DNA of 64,000 bases, from positions 28,384 through 92,383 of the forward strand of contig CAYQTE010000011.1 of NCBI GenBank assembly GCA_964420285.1, in the 5' to 3' direction. A model generated the notes under the pieces. That model was not told where the DNA came from, ran no database searches, and worked only from the letters and a program-made list of their open reading frames with translations. Origin of the DNA: CAYQTE01 sp964420285 (GTDB lineage Bacteria; Planctomycetota; Phycisphaerae; Tepidisphaerales; Tepidisphaeraceae). Each line of letters opens with the position of its first letter. The stretch's first letter is position 1. A program made the translations under genes and the position numbers. Of this stretch, positions 1 through 8,461 are shown in pieces.

Positions 1-1473
1 GCCGATCTCGTCCATGCGGGCGTAGCGTTTTCCGATGGCCTGCTTGGGATCGTATTCGCAGACGTAGTCCTTGCGCAGGTCGAGATAGAGTTTTTCGGCC
101 GTTTCCGGCATGCCGTCCTTGTTGACCAGCGGGAATATGCCGAGTTTAACGGGAGCGAAGCGCGGCTTGAATTTCATATAGAGCTGGCTGGGGCGGCTGG
201 GATCGGGCGTATAGGCCTCGCACAAGAGCACCAGCACTGCGCGGGTGAGGCCGCTGGCGGGCTCGATGACATTGGGGACATAGCGGCTTCTTGCCTTGAC
301 CTGTTCATCGGGAACGCCCTGCTCCTTGAGTTTCAGTTGCAATTCCTGATCGAAATAGTCCAGACGCAGGCCGGAGTGTTTGGCGTGCTGGGTGAGATCG
401 TACTCGCCGCGATGGGCGATGCCTTCGAGTTCGCCGAAATCCGGGGCGGTGAAGGGGTATTGGTATTCGATATCGACGGTCATCTTGGAATAGAAGCTGA
501 GCTCGTCGGGGGTGTGATCGCGGAAGCGGAGTTTCTCGGCCGCGATGCCCAGCGAGCGCCACCAGGCCATGCGCTGGGCTTTCCAGAATTCGTACCATTT
601 GGCGGAATCGTCCGGCGGGCAGAACCATTCCATTTCCATCTGCTCGAATTCGCGGGAACGGAAGATGAAATTTCGCGGCGTGACTTCGTTTCGGAAGCTC
701 TTGCCGATCTGGGCGACACCGAAAGGCACCTTGACGCGCGTGGTGTCCAGGACGTTCTTGAAATTAAGGAAGATGCCCTGAGCGGTTTCGGGGCGGAGAT
801 GGGCCTCGATCGGATCGACGGCGCCGATCTTGGTGGCGAGCATGAGATTGAATTGGCGCGGCTCGGTGAGGGTGCCGGGCTTGGTCGCGTCCGGGCCGAT
901 GGTCTTGTCGCGGTCCTCGACGGACAGGGACATGAACGGCACGTGCTGCACGTCCGGCGAATCGCTGGTCAGCAGTTGCAGGGCCTGCCAGACGCGGATG
1001 TGGACGCCATCGCGCAGGCGATGGGGGATCTTCTTTTGCGCGAAGAATTCGGTGAATGCAGCTTCGGCCTCGGCCTGGCCGCTGGCGGCCGTGGCGAAGA
1101 ACCAGGTCTTGCCATCGGATTGCATCTTGCGGACCCAGAGATGATCGGCGCGGTAGCGTTGCTTGGATTCGCGGCAATCGACCATCGGATCGCTGAACCC
1201 GCCGACGTGGCCGGAGGCGACCCAGGTTTTGGGGTGTTGGATGATCGCCGTATCAATGCCGACCATGTCGATGGGGTGGCCGTCGGGGCCGATGGGCGGG
1301 CATTCGACCATGCTGCGCCACCACCAGTCGCGGATGTTGTTTTTGAGTTGAACGCCCAGCGGGCCGTAATCCCAGAAGCCGTTGATGCCGCCGTAGATTT
1401 CGCTGGCTGGGTAGACGAAGCCCCTGCGTTTGCAGAGGGAGACGATTTGTTCCATCACGGTGGCGTCGGCCAT
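1..1473 (-). CDS. glyQS: Glycyl-tRNA synthetase (dimeric class II type), C-terminus cut by window edge
   Basis: Charges tRNA-Gly with glycine in the cytoplasm. The frame is open from the ATG at 1473 to the window edge, so 491 codons are visible and the C-terminal anticodon-binding domain is missing. The product begins MADATVMEQIVSLCKRRGF and shows the bacterial/eukaryotic alpha2-type GlyRS landmarks: a GFWDYGPLGVQLKNN segment, TLTEPRQFNLM, the LRPETAQGIFLNFKN block and class II motif 2 in FRNEVTPRNFIFRSREFEQM. The visible end, YARMDEIG, is the stretch that precedes class II motif 3. It is not the alpha2beta2 GlyQ/GlyS type. It lies just downstream of rpsT on the same strand (52 bp gap), so the two may be cotranscribed. 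A long open frame on the opposite strand (337-1491) is its shadow. Confidence 0.95.
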   Translation of the reverse strand, partial: MADATVMEQIVSLCKRRGFVYPASEIYGGINGFWDYGPLGVQLKNNIRDWWWRSMVECPPIGPDGHPIDMVGIDTAIIQHPKTWVASGHVGGFSDPMVDCRESKQRYRADHLWVRKMQSDGKTWFFATAASGQAEAEAAFTEFFAQKKIPHRLRDGVHIRVWQALQLLTSDSPDVQHVPFMSLSVEDRDKTIGPDATKPGTLTEPRQFNLMLATKIGAVDPIEAHLRPETAQGIFLNFKNVLDTTRVKVPFGVAQIGKSFRNEVTPRNFIFRSREFEQMEMEWFCPPDDSAKWYEFWKAQRMAWWRSLGIAAEKLRFRDHTPDELSFYSKMTVDIEYQYPFTAPDFGELEGIAHRGEYDLTQHAKHSGLRLDYFDQELQLKLKEQGVPDEQVKARSRYVPNVIEPASGLTRAVLVLLCEAYTPDPSRPSQLYMKFKPRFAPVKLGIFPLVNKDGMPETAEKLYLDLRKDYVCEYDPKQAIGKRYARMDEIG

Positions 1474-1525
1474 GAGGCACTCCGCGAGTGAGAGTTCAAC
1501 GAAATGCGCTGCACAACGATCGCCC

Positions 1526-1819
1526 TTATGCGGTGGCCGGCGCCGCGGTCTTGCTGGCGGCCAGCGCGTTCAATCGACGTGTGAGTCGGCTGCGACGGCG
1601 CGAGGCGGCGTTGGGATGAATCGTGTTCTTGGCGGCCACTTTGTCCAAACGGCTGACGGTCTTGTTCAACTCGACTTTGGCCTTTTCGACATCGCCGGCC
1701 TCCAAGGCAGCCAGAAAGGCCTTGGTCTGGTCCTTGATGAGCACCTTGCGGGCGCGATTTCTCGCGCGGCTTTTGACATTCTGGCGAACACGTTTCTTAG
1801 CCGACAATGAATGAGCCAC
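1526..1819 (-). CDS. rpsT: 30S ribosomal protein S20
   Basis: Primary 16S rRNA-binding protein of the small ribosomal subunit. The product of 97 residues starts MAHSLSAKKRVRQNVKSRAR, which is the typical S20 opening, and continues as basic helices with the IHPNAASRRRSRLTRRLN segment seen near the end of the family. Length is normal (about 85-100). The C-terminal ALAASKTAAPATA tail is an Ala/Thr extension common in high-GC genomes. It stands upstream of the glycyl-tRNA synthetase gene on the same strand, and the 205 bp upstream spacer shared with the divergent antitoxin gene should hold its promoter. Confidence 0.95.
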   Translation of the reverse strand: MAHSLSAKKRVRQNVKSRARNRARKVLIKDQTKAFLAALEAGDVEKAKVELNKTVSRLDKVAAKNTIHPNAASRRRSRLTRRLNALAASKTAAPATA

Positions 1820-2024
1820 GAATCATCTCCTGCGTCCACGAATAAACAGCACAGCCCGACCGGCAGTGCCAAGGGTAGACAGTCTAAAGGTTTAGGGCCG
1901 AATTGTACAGCGCGGAAGGTTGGCGCGGCGCAGTGTTCCGTCGGCGCCGTCGCGTTTGATTGAGCCCGCTCGCGGATTCCACCCGCGAGACGGTATAATT
2001 ACCAACAGAATTACCGGAGGCATT

Positions 2025-2279
2025 ATGGCCACGATCACTGTTAAGATACCGGACCCGACCGAAGAGACTCTGCGCCGGCAGGCGGCCGCGGCTGGTAAGC
2101 CGGTCGAACAGTTTGTTTGCGAAGTGCTTGAGGTCCAGGCCGCGTCGGCCAAGACTCTGGGCGAAATCAGCGGCCCGGTCAACCAGCGGTTTCTGGAATC
2201 CGGGATGAGCGAGGAGGAATTGGCGGAACGTCTGGAGCAGGAAGACCACGCCGCTCGCGGGGTGTCTTACGATGACTGA
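2025..2279 (+). CDS. Antitoxin of a PIN-type toxin-antitoxin pair
   Basis: Putative antitoxin that would bind and neutralise the PIN nuclease encoded next. The 84-residue product begins MATITVKIPDPTEETLRRQA, a beta strand followed by helices that resembles a ribbon-helix-helix DNA-binding fold, and has an acidic C-terminal half (MSEEELAERLEQEDH) suited to wrapping a toxin. The start is chosen because the motif CCGGAGG lies four bases upstream of ATG 2025; the longer frame back to 1920 has no such site. It overlaps the toxin gene by 8 bases, typical of type II TA operons. The pairing is clear from context; the exact antitoxin family is inferred. Confidence 0.75.
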   Translation: MATITVKIPDPTEETLRRQAAAAGKPVEQFVCEVLEVQAASAKTLGEISGPVNQRFLESGMSEEELAERLEQEDHAARGVSYDD

Positions 2280-2751
2280 TGTGGTCGTGCAGGCCGTCTT
2301 TGATTGCAATATCTTTGCCCAAGCCATCATCACGCCATTGGGAAACGCTGGTCGATGCGTGGAACGCGTGCTCGACGGAAGGGTCGGCCTCTATTGGAGC
2401 AGCTATGTTTTGGCGGAAATCCGAAGCATTCCTGAGAAGCCGACGCCAAAGCGGTTGGGCGTCACCGCAGATCAAGTCGAATCACTGATAGCCCGGCTCA
2501 TTCCCGTTGCGCATTTGCTTGAGAATCCGCCCTCGGTCTACCAACATCCGATAGACCCAAAGGACTCACATTATGTCGACTTGGCCATTGCGGCCGACGC
2601 AAAGCTTATCGTGAGCCGCGATAAACACATGCTTAACCTCGTGAATCCAGCGAAGGCAGCATCGTGGCAATTCAGGGCGAGATTTCCAAACTTGGTCGTG
2701 TTACAACCCGAGCAGCTACTGGAGTTGCTTCGTGCAACTGCGAGTGGTTGA
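2272..2751 (+). CDS. PIN-domain toxin (putative ribonuclease of a type II TA pair)
   Basis: Putative metal-dependent RNase toxin of the PIN family (COG1569-like). Of 159 residues, the acidic positions expected of the fold are visible: Asp in AVFDCNIFAQA near residue 11, Glu in YVLAEI near 49, Asp in KDSHYVDLAIAADA near 98 to 102, and Asp in LIVSRDKHML near 115. It follows and overlaps the antitoxin gene. Members of this group cleave RNA when freed from the antitoxin. The frame is intact, so the system may be active. Its 3' end lies 28 bases before the GH16 gene. Confidence 0.8.
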   Translation: MTDVVVQAVFDCNIFAQAIITPLGNAGRCVERVLDGRVGLYWSSYVLAEIRSIPEKPTPKRLGVTADQVESLIARLIPVAHLLENPPSVYQHPIDPKDSHYVDLAIAADAKLIVSRDKHMLNLVNPAKAASWQFRARFPNLVVLQPEQLLELLRATASG

Positions 2752-2779
2752 GGGTTCGGACGCGGCAGGAGGAGGATTC

Positions 2780-3706
2780 ATGTCCCGGGCCAGGCTTACT
2801 GCTGTAGCGTTGATTGCCGCGTGCTTTGTCGCACTTGCGGCCGTGAATCGGTGCATTGGCGCCACGACGCGGCCGGCGGCCACGTCGCCCTCGACGGCCG
2901 CAGCGACCAATCCGACATCGGACGATTACAAGTTGGTCTGGGCGGATGAGTTCAATGTGGACGGCCCGCTCGGGGCGAAGGACTGGTCCTTCGAACAGGG
3001 ATTCGTCCGCAATCAGGAACTTCAATGGTATCAGCCGGACAACGCGGTCTGCACCGGCGGGAATCTGGTCATTGAAGCGCGTCGCGAAGAGAAGCCCAAC
3101 CCGCGTTATCGAGCGGGAAGCACGCAGTGGCAGACCAGCCGGCAGAACATCGAGTACACCTCCGCCAGCGTGAACACGCGCGGGAAGCATTCGTGGCTGT
3201 ACGGGCGGTTTGAGACTCGGGCCAAGATCGACACGCGGGCCGGTTCGTGGCCGGCGTTCTGGATGCTCGGTAACACCGGCGGCTGGCCGGCCAATGGCGA
3301 GATCGACATCATGGAGTATTACAAGAACGGGCTGCTGGCCAATTTCGCCTGGGCCGGACCCAATGGAACGCAGAAGTGGAATTCCAGCCGCAAGCCCCTG
3401 ACCGCCTTGGCGACGGACTGGGCCAGCCAGTTTCACGTGTGGCGCATGGACTGGGACGAGAAGACGATCAAGCTGTATTGCGATGATGCACTGCTTAATT
3501 CGCAGGATGTGAGCAAGTCGATCAACCCGAACGGCGTGAATCCGTTTCACGCCCCGATGTACATTCTGTTCGACCTGGCGATCGGCGGGCAGAGCGGCGG
3601 CGATCCCACCAACACCACATTTCCCGTGCGATTTGAAATTGATTACGTGCGCGTCTACCAGAGGCCGTCGCAAATTGCCGCCGCCACAACGCGCCCGGCG
3701 AGTTGA
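2780..3706 (+). CDS. Secreted glycoside hydrolase family 16 (beta-glucanase/laminarinase type)
   Basis: Endo-acting hydrolase of beta-glucans or related galactans, exported to the periplasm or outside. The start at 2780 is preceded by GGAGGAGG. Residues 1-28 form a signal peptide (MSRARLTAVALIAACFVALA core), followed by a Thr/Pro/Ala linker with TTRPAAT. The GH16 domain runs from about 48 to 298. The catalytic signature EIDIME is at 174-179, giving Glu174 as nucleophile, Asp176 and Glu179 as acid/base. FWMLGNTGGWPANG just before it and the terminal FEIDYVRVYQR strand are also family hallmarks. It ends AAATTRPAS, repeating the linker motif. Substrate cannot be told from sequence alone; family GH16 is well supported. 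Confidence 0.92.
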   Translation: MSRARLTAVALIAACFVALAAVNRCIGATTRPAATSPSTAAATNPTSDDYKLVWADEFNVDGPLGAKDWSFEQGFVRNQELQWYQPDNAVCTGGNLVIEARREEKPNPRYRAGSTQWQTSRQNIEYTSASVNTRGKHSWLYGRFETRAKIDTRAGSWPAFWMLGNTGGWPANGEIDIMEYYKNGLLANFAWAGPNGTQKWNSSRKPLTALATDWASQFHVWRMDWDEKTIKLYCDDALLNSQDVSKSINPNGVNPFHAPMYILFDLAIGGQSGGDPTNTTFPVRFEIDYVRVYQRPSQIAAATTRPAS

Positions 3707-3739
3707 TATCGCGCGTTGCCGGCGCCACCGCGGGTGATG

Positions 3740-5194
3740 TCATTCAGCGGCCGATTCCGGCGGCGGCTGGGCCTGAAGCGATTGGCGCAGCCGTTTGACG
3801 CGATGTTGCACGTCTTTGTAGTTGAAATCCCACTGGGTCACCTGGCTGTACAGCTTGATCGCATCCTGCAACTGATTCTTCAACTCCAGCGTACGGCCGC
3901 GCCAATAATACATTTCCTTGGACAGGTCGTTTCCCCGCAGTGCGTATTCCTTGATGATCCCGTCGAGCGTTTCATCGGCTTCGTCGAGATAATTGGCTTC
4001 GAGGAACGCCCGGCCGAGGAAAACGCTGCCCTCGGGCTTGTACTTGGGATCGTTGCGGACGTGCTGGAAGAGCGGGATGGCATCGTCGAATTTTCCCAGC
4101 GCGAAGAACCGCTTGGCCAGCTCAAAGCGGAAGGAACTGTCCGTCGGGTAATTGTCCACCCAGAGCTGATATTCGCTCAGCTCGAATTCCAACTGCTCGC
4201 GGCGGAATTGCTGGTATTCCTTCTTGATTTCGTCGTTGGTCGGGTCAGCCTGAACGCTTTGGCGCTTGGTGCGCTCCATGCGCAACATCTTGCGCATGTT
4301 GATCCGCCCGATGCGCTGGCGATACCGGAATTGCTTGGTCTTCTCGAAGACCTTTTCCAGCAGGTCGATGGCCCGGTCCTCGTATTCCGGAGTGTCGCTC
4401 TTTTCCAGGATATCGAGAAGCTTGTTGAGCTTGCCGGGGTCGTCGGGCTGCTGTTTGAATTCCTCCTCGGCGTCGGCAACCATCCGCGCCATGACATCGG
4501 TCGTCTGGATGTTCTTGTCCTGATCGAACAGCTTCTGCTGGGCGCCCATGTCCTTGATGCTGTCGCGGAAGCTGCCTTTTTCGGTGTACTTGCCCTCGGT
4601 CATGGTGTGCTGGGCGCCGAGGTTCTTCACCTCGGCCTGCATGTCCATGTCTTCCGGATGCATGCGCAGCGCGTAATTGGCCGCGTCGCTGGCCAGCTTC
4701 CACTGCTCCAGGTTCTTGTACATGTCCTTCAGATTGACGAACTTGCTGAACTCCGGCTTGGGGCTGTCGGCATTGGCCTTGAGGAGGATCGCCCCCATCC
4801 ACATCACGGTGTCGAAATAGCCGGCCCGATAGCTGTTGAGCATCAGGTTCAGCATGTAATCGGTGTTGCCCGGGTCGTAGGCCAGCAGCTTCTCGAACGC
4901 CAGCATGTTCTGCTTGTCGTCCTTGCTGGGGCGCTTGAGCTTCATCGCCTCCATCATGCCCAGGGACTTGCCGCCGCTGACTTTGCGCTTCATCGCGATT
5001 TCGCGCAATTCCTGATGAGCCGAGACGAGGTCCGGATCGTGGGCCAGGCCGTGGAGGTACATTTCAATGGCGTAGTCGTAATTCCCCGTGCCCGCGGCGT
5101 TGCGGGCGTATCCGAAAAACACCAGCGCTTTCTTGCGATCCTCTTCGGGAACTTCTCGGTAGCCTTGCGGAACTGTACTCACGTTTACGTCCAT
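3740..5194 (-). CDS. TPR-repeat protein of unknown function
   Basis: 484 residues of helical repeats with no signal peptide, so probably cytoplasmic. Several TPR units can be seen, for example around residues 25-60 (GNYDYAIEMYLHGLAHDPD), 100-150, and near the C-terminus (GKFDDAIPLFQHVRNDPKY, then LKNQLQDAIKLYSQVTQWD). The central part is rich in charged, coiled-coil-like helix (residues 200-330). It is divergent from def, sharing a 171 bp spacer, and convergent with the GH16 gene. The length and lack of a catalytic motif suggest a scaffold; I do not recognise a named family. A 747-residue open frame on the other strand here is an antisense artefact fused to def. Confidence 0.75.
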   Translation of the reverse strand: MDVNVSTVPQGYREVPEEDRKKALVFFGYARNAAGTGNYDYAIEMYLHGLAHDPDLVSAHQELREIAMKRKVSGGKSLGMMEAMKLKRPSKDDKQNMLAFEKLLAYDPGNTDYMLNLMLNSYRAGYFDTVMWMGAILLKANADSPKPEFSKFVNLKDMYKNLEQWKLASDAANYALRMHPEDMDMQAEVKNLGAQHTMTEGKYTEKGSFRDSIKDMGAQQKLFDQDKNIQTTDVMARMVADAEEEFKQQPDDPGKLNKLLDILEKSDTPEYEDRAIDLLEKVFEKTKQFRYRQRIGRINMRKMLRMERTKRQSVQADPTNDEIKKEYQQFRREQLEFELSEYQLWVDNYPTDSSFRFELAKRFFALGKFDDAIPLFQHVRNDPKYKPEGSVFLGRAFLEANYLDEADETLDGIIKEYALRGNDLSKEMYYWRGRTLELKNQLQDAIKLYSQVTQWDFNYKDVQHRVKRLRQSLQAQPPPESAAE

Positions 5195-5337
5195 TCAAAA
5201 ACGACCCGTCGCGCCAACGCGCCGAAGCGGTGGCACCCGCGCACTCTAACCGGCATTGTATGCCTGGCAAAGCTGTGCGCAGTTGGGCAATCTAAACAAG
5301 CATGGTTGAAGCTGTCAACAAAGTGCTCTACTCTTAT

Positions 5338-5356
5338 TCTCCCGAACTTCGGGAGA
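5338..5356 (+). promoter_or_regulatory. 19-bp palindrome covering the def ribosome binding site
   Basis: Two 9-base arms, TCTCCCGAA (5338-5346) and TTCGGGAGA (5348-5356), form a perfect inverted repeat around one base. The right arm contains GGGAG, the likely Shine-Dalgarno sequence of def (ATG at 5366). In RNA the left arm would pair with it and hide it; in DNA the same palindrome could be an operator. A TTGAAG (5306) and TACTCT (5329) pair with 17-bp spacing could be the promoter, weakly. The symmetry is seen; its function is inferred. Confidence 0.5.
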
Positions 5357-5365
5357 TATGACCGG

Positions 5366-5959
5366 ATGACGCCCGCAAAAACCTCATCTCTGCAGATTGT
5401 CCTCTTCCCCGACCCGCGCCTGCTGAGGGCCTGCGCCCCCGTCGCCAAATTCGATGCGGAATTGGCCTTGCTCGCCGCACGCATGCTCCAACTCATGCGC
5501 GACGCTCACGGCGTCGGACTGGCCGCGCCTCAGGTCGGGTGCAACATCCGCCTGTTCGTCATGAACCCCACCGGCCAGCCGGAGGACGATCGCGTGCTGG
5601 TCAATCCTGAAATCACCGACCCCGCTGACGAGGAGCAGGCCGAGGAGGGATGCCTGAGCCTGCCCAAGATCAATGCGACCGTCACCCGGGCCAAGTCGCT
5701 CCATGTGCGCGCCCAGGATCTGGCCGGCCACTGGTTCGAGCGTTCCGAAACCGGCTGGCCCGCCCGGATCATCCAGCACGAATTCGACCATCTTAACGGC
5801 ATTCTCATCCTCGACCGCATGGGCGCGGTCGACCGCATGAGCAATCGCAAGGCCATCAAGGAACTCCAGGACAAATGGGCCGAGGCCCACCCCGCCAAGC
5901 CGGTCAAACCGGCCAAGCCCGCCACCAGGAAACGCCCGCCGCGAAGAAAGTCCCCTTGA
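5366..5959 (+). CDS. def: Peptide deformylase
   Basis: Removes the N-formyl group from nascent proteins; metal enzyme of the cytoplasm. The 197-residue product shows all three motifs: GVGLAAPQ (49-56), EGCLSLP (94-100) with metal ligand Cys96, and QHEFDHLNG (137-145) with ligands His138 and His142 and catalytic Glu139. The C-terminal 25 residues are a Lys/Pro/Ala-rich tail (AKPVKPAKPATRKRPPRRK) beyond the usual fold, possibly ribosome-contacting. ATG 5366 is chosen because the family's N-terminus (IVLFPDPRLL) follows at once and GGGAG lies 10 bases upstream. It is followed seven bases later by fmt, the enzyme that adds the formyl group, giving the classic def-fmt pair. Confidence 0.95.
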   Translation: MTPAKTSSLQIVLFPDPRLLRACAPVAKFDAELALLAARMLQLMRDAHGVGLAAPQVGCNIRLFVMNPTGQPEDDRVLVNPEITDPADEEQAEEGCLSLPKINATVTRAKSLHVRAQDLAGHWFERSETGWPARIIQHEFDHLNGILILDRMGAVDRMSNRKAIKELQDKWAEAHPAKPVKPAKPATRKRPPRRKSP

Positions 5960-5966
5960 CCTGCCA

Positions 5967-6962
5967 TTGGAAAACGTCTTACCGGTTATCATCGTGCCCG
6001 AACCATCGCCCACCGCGCCGCTGAAAATCCTCTTTGCCGCCTCCGGCGAATTCGCTCTGCCGACGCTGGCGGCGCTGTCGGGCATCGCAGAATTCCAGAT
6101 TCAGCAGGTCATTTCCCAACCCGACCGCCCTGCCGGCCGTGGACGCCATCCGCAACCGACCGCCATCTCGCAGTTCGCCATCGAACGGCATCTGCCGCTG
6201 GTGCGCACCGACAACATCAACATCGAGCCACTTCCGCCGGGTGATTTGCTTATTGTCATCGCGTTCGGGCAGAAGATTTCGCCGGAGCTGGCCAGCCGAT
6301 CGACCTTTGGCAGCATCAATCTTCACGCTTCGAGGCTGCCGAACCTTCGCGGCGCCGCGCCGATCAACTGGGCGATCATCCGCGGTTTCAATTCCACGGG
6401 CAATTCCATCATCCGCCTGGCCGCACGCATGGACTCGGGCGCGATTCTGGCCCAATCGGAAATTCCCATCGGACCGGCCGAAACCGCCGGGGAATTGCAT
6501 GACCGACTCGCCCAGGACGGCGTGGCGCTGGTTTTGCAGACCATTCGAGACCTGGCCCGAGGCACGGCCACGGAATCGCCGCAGGATGAATCGCTCGCCA
6601 CGATCGCCCCGCGCATGTCGCGCGCCGATGCCCATGTCGACTTTGCCAGCCCCGACCAGACCGCCGACGCCGTTTGCCGGCGCATCCGCGGCACCTGGCC
6701 GTGGCCCGGCTGCCATTTCCAGTTGCTTGACGCCACGGGCAAAGCGGTTTCGCGCGTGGCTATCGCCCGCGCCATCCCCGTGGCCAGCGACGAATCCCGA
6801 TGGCATCCCGGCGAGATCACCGGCAAGTTGACCGTAGCCACGGCCGATGGTCGCGCCATTGAAATTCAACACCTCCGCCCCGACGGCGGGCGTCTCATGA
6901 GCCTCAGCGAATTCGTCCACGGCCATCTCTGGCTGCCGGGTCTTCGACTCCTGTCCGCATAA
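5967..6962 (+). CDS. fmt: Methionyl-tRNA formyltransferase
   Basis: Transfers a formyl group from 10-formyltetrahydrofolate to Met-tRNA for translation initiation. Of about 331 residues, the N-terminal formyltransferase domain holds LKILFAASGEFALPTLAAL, the substrate loop with SQPDRPAGRG, and the NLHASRLPNLRGAAPINWAI block with the catalytic Asn-His. The C-terminal OB-like domain starts near residue 215. There is no good ATG: the frame opens with TTG at 5967 or GTG at 5994, the latter giving a start closer to the family's usual N-terminus. It sits directly behind def, as in many bacteria. Confidence 0.93.
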   Translation: MENVLPVIIVPEPSPTAPLKILFAASGEFALPTLAALSGIAEFQIQQVISQPDRPAGRGRHPQPTAISQFAIERHLPLVRTDNINIEPLPPGDLLIVIAFGQKISPELASRSTFGSINLHASRLPNLRGAAPINWAIIRGFNSTGNSIIRLAARMDSGAILAQSEIPIGPAETAGELHDRLAQDGVALVLQTIRDLARGTATESPQDESLATIAPRMSRADAHVDFASPDQTADAVCRRIRGTWPWPGCHFQLLDATGKAVSRVAIARAIPVASDESRWHPGEITGKLTVATADGRAIEIQHLRPDGGRLMSLSEFVHGHLWLPGLRLLSA

Positions 6963-7013
6963 ACACCGGCTCTGGCCTCAACACCAGCCCCCCGTCCAGC
7001 CGATGTTGTAGGT

Positions 7014-7340
7014 GTGAGTCCATTCGTCTTTCTTATTGTCCCGATTTGCGGCTGGACACTGCTGTCGATCATGGGCAGCGAGCGGCAACGGCTCAAGAGC
7101 GAGGCCGAAGCCCGGATCGCCGGCTCCGATGCTCTTGAAACCGAGCCGGCGGATCCGACTGACCCAGCCAAACCCGATCACTCTCAACAAGGCAAGCCGG
7201 CCGCTGCCCATCGTGCCGCCGCTCCAGCCGCGACGACGACAGCGGGCAAGTCCGCTAACCCAGCGCGTTCCCCCGCACCAGCACCCGCCAAAGCCCCGAC
7301 CAAACAGCCGGCGCCGCCCAAGCCCGTCGCCGGCCGCTAG
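7014..7340 (+). CDS. Small hypothetical protein with one membrane helix and a Pro/Ala-rich tail
   Basis: If real, this 108-residue product starts at a GTG and has one N-terminal hydrophobic helix (FVFLIVPICGWTLLSIMG), a short charged stretch (SERQRLKSEAEARI) and then a disordered tail of Ala, Pro and Lys. It lies between fmt and the membrane TPR gene, all on one strand. The ribosome binding site is weak and the tail has the composition of random high-GC sequence, so this may be a non-coding spacer of about 500 bases between fmt and the next gene. No family recognised. Confidence 0.4.
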   Translation: MSPFVFLIVPICGWTLLSIMGSERQRLKSEAEARIAGSDALETEPADPTDPAKPDHSQQGKPAAAHRAAAPAATTTAGKSANPARSPAPAPAKAPTKQPAPPKPVAGR

Positions 7341-7462
7341 TCATCGCCCGGACTATCTTCTCGCTCGTGGCGCCGCTTCCTTTCGACGAACCAATTGACA
7401 TTTCTCTCCCGCGTCAATTATGGTGAAGCGGTCAGATCGCCCGGCTATTACCCGAGGTGGAC

Positions 7463-8461
7463 ATGAATAAGTCAAAACCCAGTTCGACAATGTGGATATT
7501 CACGGTCGGACTGCTGCTGCTCTTGGTTGCGATCATCTTCATCTTGCGGTTGAAGGCCGGCCCGGCGTTCTTCTCTTCACCGTTCGGCATCGCGCTTTTC
7601 GTTGCGGCATTCGTTTGCCTTGTGATCGTCGGTGCTGCCGAGTACCTCCGCATCGCGGTCCAGCGCGGCGCGGATATCCACGAGCGCCACCTGCAGGAGA
7701 TTGCCTCGACACTGACCGATCGCCTGCAACAGATTTCCGTCCTGCTGGGCACAATGAGCGAGCAGCAGATGCTTTCAGACACGGCCAAGAGCGTGGCGTT
7801 TCGCGACAAGGACCGCGAGGCCGTTCGCCGCGCAATTCGCGAGGAAATCGCCCGTCAGGATTGGGAGGCGGCGACGGTGCTGGCCGATGAATTTGAGCGG
7901 CAGTACGGATATAAGCACGAAGCCGAGCGTTTCCGCGACGAAATCCGCAAAAACCGCGCCGATACCGTCAAGCGACAGATCGGCGAACAGACCGTTCAGC
8001 TCGAGAAATATATCGTGGCCGAATCGTGGGGTTTGGCGATTCAGGAAGCTCAGCGCGTGATGGCGCTGTTTCCCAACGAGCCGTCGGTGCAGAGCCTGCC
8101 GCAAGATATTGAAACGCGCCGGCAGGATCAGAAACGCAAGCTTCTGGACACCTGGCACGACGCCGTCTCGCGCCACGACGTGGACGGCTCGATCGAAATT
8201 CTCAAGCGGCTGGATTTGTATCTGACCCCCGCCGAAGCCGAAACCATGCAGGAAACCGCTCGCGGCGTCTTCAAGGAGAAGCTCAATATTCTCCGCATGC
8301 AGTTCTCGCTGGCGGTTCAGGACCACAAATGGACCGACGCCATCCGCCTGGGCGAATCGATCGTCGCCGAATTTCCCAACAGCCGCATGGCCCAGGAAGT
8401 CGCCGAAAAGATGGACACCCTTCGCAAGCGAGCCGCGACCCCGGAAGTGGCCAAGACATGA
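7463..8461 (+). CDS. Membrane-anchored TPR-like protein of unknown function
   Basis: 332 residues. Two N-terminal membrane helices (about residues 10-30 and 40-62) are followed by a short coiled coil (IHERHLQEIASTLTDRLQQI) and a helical-repeat cytoplasmic domain with units such as EEIARQDWEAATVLADEFERQYG and DHKWTDAIRLGESIVAEFPNS, which resemble TPRs. ATG 7463 is preferred over the GTG two codons before it because GAGG then lies 5-6 bases upstream. Its TGA overlaps the ATG of ybeY (ATGA), so the three genes from here to the CorC homologue are translationally coupled. Function unknown; the layout suggests a membrane scaffold. Confidence 0.75.
   Translation: MNKSKPSSTMWIFTVGLLLLLVAIIFILRLKAGPAFFSSPFGIALFVAAFVCLVIVGAAEYLRIAVQRGADIHERHLQEIASTLTDRLQQISVLLGTMSEQQMLSDTAKSVAFRDKDREAVRRAIREEIARQDWEAATVLADEFERQYGYKHEAERFRDEIRKNRADTVKRQIGEQTVQLEKYIVAESWGLAIQEAQRVMALFPNEPSVQSLPQDIETRRQDQKRKLLDTWHDAVSRHDVDGSIEILKRLDLYLTPAEAETMQETARGVFKEKLNILRMQFSLAVQDHKWTDAIRLGESIVAEFPNSRMAQEVAEKMDTLRKRAATPEVAKT

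Noticed and set aside
337..1491. 384-codon plus-strand open frame
   Set aside because: Antisense to the glycyl-tRNA synthetase frame, which has all class II motifs.
1820..2024. tRNA or small RNA in the spacer between rpsT and the antitoxin gene
   Set aside because: No cloverleaf, T-loop or acceptor pairing could be found by eye; the spacer most likely holds two promoters.
3716..5365. Long plus-strand open frame continuous with def (747 codons in all)
   Set aside because: It is antisense to the TPR gene and has no family features; the deformylase fold begins only at 5366, where a ribosome binding site is found.
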